Origin: Coffea arabica | Lineage: Eukaryota; Streptophyta; Magnoliopsida; Gentianales; Rubiaceae | Direction: 5' to 3' | NCBI RefSeq assembly: GCF_036785885.1 | Contig: NC_092326.1 | Coordinates: forward strand, 40,510,287 to 40,574,286 | DNA length: 64,000 nt | Shown here: in pieces, positions 1 through 10,575 of the stretch | Layout of the letters: every line of letters starts with the position of its first letter | Position numbering within the stretch: position 1 is the stretch's first letter | The notes under the pieces: model-generated | What the model was told of the DNA's origin: nothing | Seen by the model: the letters and a program-made list of their open reading frames with translations, nothing else | Databases searched by the model: none | Position numbers and translations under genes: made by a program

Positions 1-224
1 TACAATGAATAATAATTTGATGACGTGTTGATATTCTAGTACTTGATTATTTACTAATATTTAATTATAATGAAATTATATAACAAAATTTTTTAACCCT
101 CGCGGATGTCCCCGTGAGGCAAGCCGGGGCCGGGGGGCAGGGGGAATTAATAATGCAACGGGGTGGGGGGGTGGGGGGTGGGGGAGGGGTCCTCCGCCCC
201 AACCCCTCCCCATTGCCACCCCTG
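1..224 (-). mobile_element. Truncated GC-rich-ended hAT-like non-autonomous element
   Basis: The first 224 bases are an AT-rich stretch followed by G-runs and then C-runs, ending in a CCATTGCCACCCC-type terminus. Bases 1-100 match the reverse complement of about 62845-62945, and the C-rich end matches the reverse complement of the left end of the complete element at 62289-63492. It is therefore a second member of that family in opposite orientation, cut off by the window edge. There is no coding capacity. The far terminus and target duplication lie outside the window. Confidence 0.75.
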
Positions 225-1055
225 GATAAAGGCCTGTGGCTAGGCCGGGTGTCAAATCAAAATTAATGGTTTTATTGCTAAATTAATCATACTCTAATTC
301 GATTCAAGAAACGATTCACATTTCGAGTCAACCATAGCTTGAGTAGCAATACCTAAATGATATAATCAACTAAATCAGGCTAAGTTGGCCATCGGGAAGG
401 GATTTAAGTCTCTCCTTAGATGTATGTTGGAGAATCAATTCTCTCGACATGCATTTTAATTCAAACTTTCTAAAAAGTTTTCACTAGCAATTGATACTGG
501 TTCAATCCCCTCTAAATCCTCCATTTGATTCAATCAATTTTATCCATGCTTTCCTAGAAAATTTCACTGACAACTAATTTAGTGACAGTTTAGTCCCCTT
601 CAGAGCTCTCTTTTGTTTCTTTTTTTTTTTTTTTTCTAAATTGCTTTGAACATCTGTTTTCAACTTCATATATAGTAGAACTTTTCGCCCAAGGGAATCA
701 GTTTTACAGTAGTTATAAAACCATCAGTCAATTTCTCCACAGCATTTTTTTTAATTACCCTTTTATCGAAAACAGAATATAGACTAATTGCTGGTGACTA
801 TGAAATACCCCCCTCCCCCCACCCCACCCCACCCCAAAAAAAAATGACTGGGGATTCTTCTTTGTCCTTTATAAAATTTGAGAGTTAGTATTTGGTCTCG
901 TCATCTTTGCACTAATTATGTGGCTAATTGTGATACGCAACTCATTAGTATTGGTAAAGATACTCCAAAATAATGGTATCTTGTTCCATCCATTTCAGAT
1001 TCATCTTGCATCTAATTCCATATAGTTCTTTGACTATTTATGGTGGAGTTGGTGA
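225..1055. other. Intergenic, no gene seen
   Basis: AT-rich intergenic sequence with a T-run near 620-636 and a C-rich/A-rich tract near 810-843. No coding region, RNA gene or delimited transposon is visible. Confidence 0.6.
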
Positions 1056-1059
1056 AAAA

Positions 1060-1350
1060 ATGAAGTTTTTTTCGCATCGGATTGTGACATTTAATTAAAA
1101 CTTCTGACTTCAGGGACTCCACTCCAAGCACGTTAACAACGGGACTCGAACTCTGAACAAGTCAGAAAGGTTGTCATATCCTAAGGAGGGGAGCGGACCG
1201 TTTGAACTATCCCGTGGGGACAGAAGATCAGCCACGTAAAGTAACAAGTTTGTGGGAGGTAGGAGTTGAACCCCTGACCTCCAGCATCACTAAAGATGGT
1301 GATGACCACTGGACCAAATGGCCAGTAGCTTCAGGGCCAGGATTCCTTGG
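1060..1350 (-). mobile_element. tRNA-derived SINE-like sequence, possibly dimeric
   Basis: On the minus strand a box A-like TGGTCCAGTGG (1316-1306) is followed about 33 bases later by a box B-like GGTTCAACTCC (1272-1262), the internal RNA polymerase III promoter layout of a tRNA-derived SINE. A second, weaker pair follows on the same strand: a box A-like site near 1209-1198 and a box B-like GTTCGAGTCCC at 1151-1141. The outer ends and any target duplication are not clear. It does not fold into a proper tRNA in my reading, so I do not call a tRNA gene. Confidence 0.5.
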
Positions 1351-1389
1351 TGGCTGCAACTTGACATGCAAATTCACAGATTATAACTA

Positions 1390-2450
1390 TTAGACATGTA
1401 TCATTCAAGGTCTAACAAAGCCAAGGAATTGCCAAGCAAATGCATTAGTCTTTGGCATTAACGATGGTTTTTTTTCTCTTTCAAGGGATATTTCATTATT
1501 TGTAACCAATAACACCAAAGGATTAATTATTTAGTTTCTTGTTCATAAAAAGAGAAATAAATAAATAAAAAAAAAAACCATTTTACCACCAATCATGTGG
1601 ATATAACATATGAACTCAGCCATTGAACTGGAATTCGTGTTCACTTTTTCGGCAATTTCTTTGTTCATGTTCTATTAGTACTCAGAGAAAGATCGGTCGA
1701 TCAAAGTTGTCTTGCTTGACTTCGAGCTAAAGAAAATTACCCTCTAAAATGATTTAAATGTCACATCCTTTAAAAGGTAGATACTTCTTCCATGCCTTCT
1801 CTATTACCAGCTTAAGAAAAAGGGGAATGGCAGCATACGAAGCTTGGCCAAAACTATTTAGTCGAATTTTCATGATTCACCTCTTACTCTCATTTCATCA
1901 ACTATACTTTCTATGAGGTGCATGGCAAGTAAAATGTGCAATAAACATCATCTATCATAATTGCAAGGTTACGATTTAATATTCTTCTTATTGAGTTAAT
2001 AAAAGCTATTGAATATTTATTATGTGTTTATTTTCCTCCTCTTCATATTTAAAACAGTCCGTTGTGTGTTTATCGGAAATGAAGATATAAGTGACAAAAC
2101 AAGATTACATATTCCCTTAATATCCTAAAAGAAAGTAAAAAATTTTAAAAACTATGTATAGTCCAATTACTTGGACAATTAGCTGTAAAAAGCACAATAA
2201 TAAGTAACCTTAGGCTCTTATGTCATATGTTATACAGTTGGATTCCACAAAATGAATCCCAAGATACCTTATACTATCTTAGGAATTTCCTTAAAACGCT
2301 TGCTTATAAACCCTGAGATTTTTGTACTGTGTAAAAGGAGTGTTGACCAAATTTATGCACACAATTTCTTACCTGTTCAGACAAGGACATTAACTCAACA
2401 CCATAAACAAACAATAAGGGAAAAAAAATTTCAACTCCTGCCTCTACTAT
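1390..2450. other. Intergenic region upstream of AMT1
   Basis: AT-rich sequence with no supportable gene. Its right part must hold the AMT1 promoter. Apart from the TATA box I cannot point to a specific nitrogen-responsive element with confidence. Confidence 0.5.
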
Positions 2451-2458
2451 GCTTCCTC

Positions 2459-2465
2459 TATAAAA
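2459..2465 (+). promoter_or_regulatory. TATA box of the AMT1 gene
   Basis: TATAAAA lies 94 bases upstream of the AMT1 start codon. It would place transcription start near 2490 with a leader of about 60 bases. This is inferred from position and sequence only. Confidence 0.6.
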
Positions 2466-2552
2466 TCAAACCTCCCCATGCCATTTTTGCTTCATAGACA
2501 AACTAAGCTCTCCCTACAGGCTACAACAACTAAACTTCCTTCTCATTTCAGC

Positions 2553-4375
2553 ATGGCTGCTCCTTTAAATTGCTCAGCCTCTGAACTCATCCCTCTTCTG
2601 GGCAGCACCCCGAATGCCTCCGCGGCCGCCACCTACCTCTGCCAGCGATTTGGTGCAGTAGCATCCAAGCTCACAGACATCACCTACGCCGTGGACAACA
2701 CTTATCTACTTTTCTCGGCTTATCTTGTGTTTGCCATGCAGTTGGGCTTTGCCATGCTTTGTGCTGGCTCGGTACGTGCCAAAAACACCATGAATATCAT
2801 GCTTACTAATGTTCTTGATGCTGCTGCCGGTGGCTTATCCTACTACCTCTTTGGCTACGCCTTCGCCTTCGGTTCACCCTCTAATGGCTTCATCGGCCGC
2901 CATTTCTTTGGACTCAAATCCTTCCCTTCACAATCTGGGGATTACAGTTTCTTCCTCTATCAATGGGCCTTTGCTATTGCAGCTGCAGGTACATATGTTG
3001 ATTTTTGCATGTGGATTAATCTTTTCTACATTGACGGTATCAAAAATATATAGTATATATTAACCTTTTCTGAAATGCTTCTTTTGTTTTTGTGGCACGA
3101 CGAACTCGTCGATGTATCAATATTTTCATCGATGCTAGATAAAAGATTTTATTGGTTATGTATCGTAGTTGATTTAATTATGTTTCTTAATTAGTAAAAC
3201 ATAAAATACTTCAAATTTTCTGTATTAATAAGTTACTATATATGTTATGTTCGTTGTCAGGCATCACGAGCGGCTCCATAGCAGAAAGGACGCAGTTTGT
3301 TGCATACTTGATATATTCATCATTCTTGACTGGCTTTGTCTACCCGATAGTGTCACACTGGTTCTGGTCTGGTGATGGTTGGGCCGGTGCAGCCAAGGCC
3401 GATGGAAACCTTCTCTTTGGATCAGGAGTTATTGACTTTGCCGGTTCGGGTGTGGTGCATATGGTCGGTGGAGTTGCTGGCCTTTGGGCAGCCTTAATTG
3501 AAGGCCCCAGAATTGGCCGGTTCGACCGGTCTGGCCGCTCTGTGGCTTTACGTGGTCACAGTGCTTCTCTCGTAGTATTGGGTACTTTCTTGCTATGGTT
3601 TGGGTGGTATGGATTCAACCCGGGTTCTTTCTTGACCATTTCAAAATCATACGGGACCAGGGGTTCTTATTATGGTCAGTGGAGTGCTGTTGGGAGAACA
3701 GCTGTCACGACCACATTGGCTGGGAGCACAGCTGCACTCACCACTCTGTTCGGCAAAAGGTTACTAGCCGGGCATTGGAATGTTATCGATGTTTGCAACG
3801 GTCTATTAGGCGGTTTTGCTGCAATCACCTCGGGTTGTTCTGTGGTTGAACCATGGGCCGCGATCGTATGTGGCTTTGTAGCAGCTTGGGTACTGATGGG
3901 TTTGAACAAACTAGCGGCAGAGTTGAAGTACGATGATCCACTGGAGGCGGCCCAACTCCACGGCGGTTGTGGCGCGTGGGGTCTACTGTTCACCGGCTTA
4001 TTCGCGGCGAAGGATTTTGTGAATGAGGTGTACCAGGGCAAACCGGATAGACCATACGGGTTGTTCATGGGTGGTGGTGGGAAGCTATTAGCAGCACAAA
4101 TCATACAAATCCTGGTGATTATTGGATGGGTCTCAGCCACAATGGGTCCACTGTTTTTTGGCCTCCACAAATTGAACTTGCTGAGAATCTCAACACAAGA
4201 TGAAATGGCAGGGATGGATTTAACAAGGCATGGTGGATTTGCTTATGTATATCATGACGAGGATGATGGCTCCAACTTGCCTGCATCCTTCAAGATGAAT
4301 AGAATTGAACCTACAAATACAAATACTCCCACACCTAATCATCAACATTCAACAATGTTACAATCCACTGTTTGA
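2553..4375 (+). CDS. AMT1: AMT1-type high-affinity ammonium transporter
   Basis: Encodes a 516-aa plasma-membrane ammonium transporter of the AMT1 (Amt/Mep/Rh) family, which imports ammonium as a trimer. Exon 1 is 2553-2988 and exon 2 is 3261-4375; the 272-bp intron (GT...AG) splits a Gly codon within the motif [16 protein letters not shown]. Family signatures visible are the N-terminal hydrophobic segments ([19 protein letters not shown]), the [13 protein letters not shown] pore segment, the [17 protein letters not shown] histidine region, and the C-terminal tail [12 protein letters not shown]. Thr467 in that tail matches the Thr whose phosphorylation closes Arabidopsis AMT1;1 (T460). The length is normal for AMT1 (about 500 aa). 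The start is the first ATG after a TATA box and gives the expected N-terminus. Most plant AMT1 genes lack introns, so the intron is unusual. The paralogue number within AMT1 cannot be assigned from sequence alone. Confidence 0.97.
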
Positions 4376-4518
4376 GCCAATTGCATGATGTTTTGGGTAT
4401 AAAGTTGGGCCTTTATACTTTACAAAGTCAAATGTGAGCTTACTTGATGTAATATCACTATCATGCTAGCAAAGCATTATGAATTTGGAGTTGATTAGAT
4501 GTGCAATAATCAAATCTA

Positions 4519-4780
4519 CTCCCTCCTTCCCAAAATTTTGGTCACATTTTGGAAATCCAACTTTTTATCAATTGTGTTTTGATTGTGATGTTTAGATTTT
4601 TTCTTTTCAATTTTACCCTAAAAAATTCACATCTTAAATTTGAATGTAGCATGCATTTGATTGAAAGTAGAGACAGTATTTAGAAAATAAACCAGAAAGA
4701 GTTTTGACTTTCTGAACAAGAAAAATATTTTAGGACATCGCACAATAAAAAATAAGACGAAGGTTTCGGGACGAAGGGAG
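4519..4780. mobile_element. Stowaway-like MITE (Tc1/mariner type)
   Basis: A 262-bp element begins CTCCCTCCTTCCCAAAATTT and ends with the inverted partner (TTTCGGGACGAAGGGAG), flanked on both sides by the dinucleotide TA (4517-4518 and 4781-4782). These are the hallmarks of Stowaway MITEs. It lies just past the AMT1 3' end. A related, longer copy is at 30369-30778. Confidence 0.85.
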
Positions 4781-4782
4781 TA

Positions 4783-6165
4783 CTAGCTTTGGTTGCTTTT
4801 GGCAAGGGATGTTTTTCTCTCCCTTATTTGCATAATTACATTACCTAATGGAATGCATCTTAATTTTGTTAGCTTGAGACTTGAGATAAATTTTTGTTCA
4901 TTGGCAATAAATGAGAATGGCCTGTGGCTGCACTGTGGTTTTTATCAATCCTTCATGGAATTTCCTCCTAACCTTTTTGAAATAATTGCAGCCTTTCCGT
5001 CACTTTCGAACGAGATCCTTAACCCCCAAAATTTACAGCTTTCAATCGTTTGATCACACTACAGGCCAGCTAAATTTGTGTTGATATGATTCAAGTGGCT
5101 GGATAACACTTACTTGTGAAGTTAAAACTGGAACCATTGATGCCCTGCCATTTGGATAAATTTGATTGCCACACAGCTCTGATGGACTGATCCAATGAAT
5201 TGGTCAAAAGGATCAATCGGCAGTTTTATGAGAAAATTGCATTGTGCCTCACCAGAGAAGAATTTAACTGAAAAAAAAGAGCTGCAATAGGAAGTCTTTC
5301 ATTCTCTAGCTCCTTTAACCTTTTTTTTTGGGGCTTAAAACTTGAAAACAGGCTTGCTGCAAATAGTATGTGAGCTTGACACAAAGAAATCTATTTTAGC
5401 ATGTTTTGCAATTATCCATTGCTCATAAGGCTTTCCATGATGAGGTGCAAATTATCAAACAAAATTGTTGCCAGCCAGTGCTGGCCTCTTAATCTGCAGT
5501 CAGACAAACTGGCCATTATAATTCGGGAAATTCCATGACATGCATATTGTACAAATGCTCTGTTACTGATAATGCAAAACGCTTGGAAATTCATGACCAT
5601 CCACTTGTTATCAAAACAAAAAGGAGCCACAATTTTTGTCTTTTGTCTCGTCCTGCCCAAATTGTTGGACAAAGGTCATAGGCTGCTTGCTCCTCAATTC
5701 CTTGATGTAGAAACTGTCAATACTTTGGATTCTGTACGCAATAATTCATGGATATCATTTGTCAAACTCACGTATAAGGGAAAATTGATCTGTTTCTAGA
5801 CATCTATGCAAAATTTTGAACTAAATGTATGTACAGGAAGTGTCCAAATCCCAGCAGCCATTCATTTCTACTTCGATCTATGTGCAGAATTCAAATCGTT
5901 TTCCAGGTACACACATTTACAAGGACAGAGACTGCTGCCAATCAGTCATTCCAAACTAGAAGACCACAGAACTCAACAAGCTTCAATTTCCTAACTAAAC
6001 GCTTACCTCGTATGAAAACAAATACAGGTGATATACATGCGTCTGCTCTCCTTGAGATTTTTGAATGGAGAAACTAACATATGGTCCAAAACAAATTCAA
6101 CGAACCAATTAATACTGATCACCCAGGAGTGGATACCTAACGTCACTGAAGAGGACACCACATAC
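4783..6165. other. Intergenic, no gene seen
   Basis: AT-rich spacer between the AMT1 gene and the 3' end of the minus-strand gene at 6166. Short open frames here have no recognisable motif and no splice context. It probably includes part of the 3' untranslated region of the minus-strand gene. Confidence 0.5.
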
Positions 6166-9100
6166 TTACAATAATTTGCTCCAAAATCCCAAAAATGGGA
6201 AGAAGGCAATGAGCAACCTCACCAGAAGTGGTGTATGCCTGTTTCTTGCTCTTCGACTGAGTTTACCTTCTGTATCCCGTCTTGTTTGATTTGCTCTTGC
6301 AGTGTTAGTCTCTTCTTGCATTCTCTCTGCTCTATCAAGCTCATCCCATCCGCCAAAGTTCTGAGCCCTTTCCTCCCCTTTCTCAGCAGAAATGTTATTT
6401 GAGCCCCAAGACCAGTAATCGCCAGCCCTCTTGCCGTTCTGGCTCCTTCGTTGTTTCTCCTCTTTCATTCTACTACTACTTGTAGCTCCAGCAGAGGTCC
6501 TCTTCCTTTTCTGGGACTTTGATGTTGTTCTATGTCTGTTAGTGGGCCTTCCCCATACAGAATCAAATAATAAGGAAAGAGCAGACTGAGCTAGGGGGAG
6601 AACTAATGCCATGAAAAAGGTATCTGTTCCAGTCCCTAGCAGCATTGATAAAATGATGGGAGGAATCATCCAACCAAATGATCCAAGTACCTGCATTCAT
6701 AATGGAACTTCGTTCAATCATGAAAAACTTAAGATAATGCAACTTGTACTTAAATGAAGATGCTTCAACATAAAAGGTGCGACTGATGGTTACTAACTTA
6801 TAAATTAGTGCAAGAGACTAGACCTCAAAGTTGAAAGTTCTACAGCTTTCAATCACAATTGTCTTGATAGGGGAAAATAAATAAGAACAAAACGCAATTT
6901 TCTAACTTCCCCCATAAGTACAGGTTATCTTTCAATCTCTGCAATTGTTCTCTGCTTCAGCCTTGATAGGTATCCCTGCTCATATCTTCACTACTCTAAC
7001 CATATTGACTCTAGGAATGTCCATGTTCTCCTTAGACCCCAGAAACATACAGTGATGTTAGATTCAGGTTGCATGGCAAATTAATTTACAGAAGCAGAAA
7101 AAGGAACATTGCGTTGAGATGAAAGCAAAGGTAGTTACAATATATTGACAAGAAGCAATCATGCTCAGCAAAGTCACTTAATGAATTAAATGGAGCTTCA
7201 TATTATTTACCAATAGGAAGCTTATAATATCCCTGCTGACATGCAAGCGAACTTAAATATCCACAAAAAAAATTAGAAGATAGATTAAATGCAAAATGAA
7301 AGACAAGTCATACCAAATTTGACAAAAAAAATCTGAGTACAACCAGGTGTTGAAGTCGGATAAATTCTATCACATAGACTGCATGGTAATGCAATGACTT
7401 TCAATTGTATCACTTCACCCCCTTAAACTTTTCCAAATAGTCATTGTAAAGAGACAACTGCTCCTTTAAGCACCACTTGATCATCTAAACGACTTTGAGA
7501 ATATCTGACAACAATGCTTACAAAATCATTCTTCGTTTTTCCTCTAATATTCTCTGCACAACCACATTAAGCACAATACCTACACTAGCAACAGTTGTCA
7601 CAAAAACAATATGAATTTGAGTGTTTGACCAATAAACTAGCAGAATTCCATAATACAAGAGAAGGTTATTTATGTGCTCTTAAATGCCTTTTGTCAACAA
7701 ATCAATGAAAAATTGGCAAAGCCTGCAAGGAGAGAGATCAGTCTTTTTTGTCTGCAGCGAAAAAAGAAATCTTGATCATAGAGGGAAGGGGCAAATTAGT
7801 GACCTTCCGACAGCTTGCTGGCAGGAAGAACAGAGAACGTGTGTCACAATAGATTAGTTTTGAGCAAGGAAGAGGGCACTCGCAACATTTTGGCTAGAGA
7901 AGAGAGGGAATCTCCAATCAAATTAGGAACTTGATACCAAGAAATGGTAGGCTGTTCAGCTTTTACAAGGAGGACTGGCAGTGGTGGAAGTACAAGGATT
8001 TTTGGGAGGGTTTTTGGCTGTAAGTTGGCAGAAATCAGGTAAGACCTTTTTGCTTATATCACATAGAAACCAAAGCAGAAGTGGTGGAGAATCAGATCTA
8101 TTTGCTATTGAATAATAAGCTTCCCTTTAGGGCTTCTGGTGAATGATAGGCTTTGGTCCAAATTAACACATGAGCTAGGAAATACCAACAGTAATCTCAC
8201 TAAGGTTTCTGAGGGGCTGAGAACCATTGCAGTTGGGAAGAAGGCGTGAGAAACACACAGAGACCTCTCAAAGAAGCACAGAGAGCTTTGACCAGATGCG
8301 CCACAGCTACGAGAAACACACTCTACCCGAGACCAAGCCAATTGGACCACATTATGGTATTCTCACCCCACTCTATCAGGGTACCGAAGACCTCACCACG
8401 TTATGGGAACCACATTAAAAGAATAACCAACAGGCAACTACTTTAATTTATGATTGGGCATCCATGTCATACAGTAGCATAGTTGCCCAGCATTAGACCC
8501 AAATGTTGTGCTATACTGTAATTGTGATTGGTCTTCCGATAAATTTCTTAGATGTAAAGCTATAGCAACTAACGCCATTCTAAACAACCCAGGTTATGAA
8601 TTCCCTTTGCTCTGTCTTTTATTCAAAAATGGAAACCGACATTTCAAATCTAGAATTTTCTCAATGTCTGCCAAAAATTCTTCTTATATAATGGCCACTA
8701 GCAAAAGTTACATGATCAGAATTACAAAGGAAAAAATTGTAGACATACTAGCACGTAACCACAACCAAAGGAAAACATCTTCTAAAAACTACAATACCCA
8801 GCCAAAGTTTCAAATCACAATCTCACAATTCAGACATAGGAAATCTCACAGGTGCACTCTTACATAAAAGACTAAACAGGATAGCCACAAATAACAAGTT
8901 CATTGCAGTCAATGTTCACGATTAGTAAATACTCTTCATATACCTAATGAAATGCCTCAAATCTGATTACTATACGTACTTAGGAGGACTTCAAGATACA
9001 ATAATATTGAGAAGAGAACACCGGTAATAAGTGAAGCTAAGCTATACAGGGCAACCAATTCATTAGTTGGAGATCCTAAAACATTTGGCTACCTAAAAAT

Positions 9101-9693
9101 TTTCTTCCATTATTTGCTTTGGCAGGTTACTAGTCAATTGTCTTTCCCAAACAAAAAGTAAATTATAATCAGTACAAACTTAAAAAAAAATAGGAAGCTC
9201 GACAAAAGTTCATCAATTCAAGTATGATTGTTTGAAACAAAAGAAAAAACAAAATAATTGAAATATTGGGATATTGATTAGTCACCTTGAAAATGGAAGA
9301 GAAACCAATGGAGCCTTCTAAAATCCCTAGCCCATCAAGAAGTTCATCATCATCATCAATGTCAGTGTCCCACGGTGATGAGTCCTCAGACCACCACTTC
9401 CTCCTCTGCTTCCTGGCGTTTCCGAGCCCAAACTCGTCCTCGTAAAAATCAAACTCGTAACTGGGTCTAGACCGCCGGTGTGGCTCGTGGGTGCTGGTAC
9501 TGGTCTTGCTCCTCTCCCACTCGGACCCACCAACTCTTCCGCCGGCTTTTGGGGAGAAAGAGAACCCAGTATGGTTGTTTTGGCTACTTGGATTTTGGCT
9601 CTTTTTCCAGAAATTTTGGGAACAGAGATTATGACGAGGAGGAGGAGGAGACGAGCTTAATAGGCTGAGCAACTGCAGTGCTCCAGTCCCCAT
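6166..9693 (-). CDS. Unrecognised plant membrane protein, probably plastid-targeted (310 aa)
   Basis: Two exons on the minus strand join in phase 0: exon 1 is 9693-9286 (136 aa) and exon 2 is 6690-6166 (174 aa). The donor is AAG/GTGAC and the acceptor GCAG/GTA. The first 50 residues are rich in Ser, Pro and Asn with few acids, as in a chloroplast transit peptide. Then come an Arg-rich stretch, an acidic block (DTDIDDDDELLDG), a hydrophobic region just after the junction (about residues 137-180, probably two membrane segments), a long basic Lys/Arg/Ser-rich domain, a WDELDRAERMQEE helix, and a final hydrophobic segment ending FFPFLGFWSKLL. The reading frame crosses the junction within one hydrophobic domain, which supports the splice. 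I do not recognise the family and assign no function. The 2.6-kb intron could hide a small phase-0 exon, but I see none. Confidence 0.75.
6691..9285 (-). other. Large intron of the 310-aa protein gene
   Basis: A 2.6-kb intron in AT-rich sequence. Short open frames near 8105-8446 and 8508-8867 show no domain, codon bias or splice context and are treated as chance. Confidence 0.6.
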
Positions 9694-10575
9694 TCAGAGG
9701 GAAAGGAACTGAAGTTGCAAATTTTTTGTTTCCTTGCCATACGGATTTTATTTCTGGGGCGGATTTTATTTCTGGGGCTTTCCATTGGATTAATTATTGA
9801 ATTTTTACTAAGCTAACAAAACTACTAATAGTAAGAAACTAAGCTAACAAAACTACTCAGAAACTTCTCTTTGGCTCAGTAAAATCCTTTATTTTCTATT
9901 CCAGCTTTGGGTGTAAAACCAAAAATAGAAACACACTCTTCATCTCATGGAAATGAAAATAGTAAAATTTAGAAAAAGGGTCGACGAGAGCATGCGAGCT
10001 TCTTCTTGAGCAATGATGTTTTCAGGAAAAGGATGAATTGAATAATACGAGATGAGAAAATATGATCGATTCAACATCTCCACTTGTATTTGAAAACAAG
10101 GTGGAGAGCAATGATTTTTCCTTGCGAATTGTTCTCTCTGATATCAATTATTAACTACAAAGTCAAGTGCATACCGGTTCCATATTGAAGTAACTAAATA
10201 CAATTTAGAACTCCCAGATGCTTGATTATATCCAGAAGAATGAAATAAGAAGGTCGAAGGAAAAAGAAAATAAAAATAGGGAACGGAACAGAATTCATTA
10301 CTCCACAGCATCCAAGTTTGATATGTCAAACTCAAATATACATTCGAAGATCAAAGATCACTGCTGGTAATACTACTGTTTACAATACACCTCTTTCCTC
10401 ACAACAACTTTACTCACTCGATCTCTGGAAGCAATTATTTTGACATTCTGTCACTAAAATGTTGCTATGCATTTTACACACGTGCATGCATGTTATCCTG
10501 GTAGAACTGCAGAACCGATTCTGTGGTGTAAAAGATCAGCTCTCCTTAATGAGCTGGTAAAGAACAGAGAAGCAG
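9694..10575. other. Intergenic region between two minus-strand genes
   Basis: Holds the promoter side of the 310-aa protein gene and the 3' side of the 229-aa protein gene. A short direct repeat (ACTAAGCTAACAAAACTACT) occurs near 9809-9857. No gene is visible. Confidence 0.5.

Noticed and set aside
3676-4170. 164-codon minus-strand open frame opposite AMT1 exon 2.
   Set aside because: It is the antisense shadow of the conserved AMT1 coding exon.
8105-8867. Several open frames of 60-120 codons inside the large intron of the 310-aa protein gene.
   Set aside because: No motifs, no codon bias, overlap on both strands, and no supporting splice sites.
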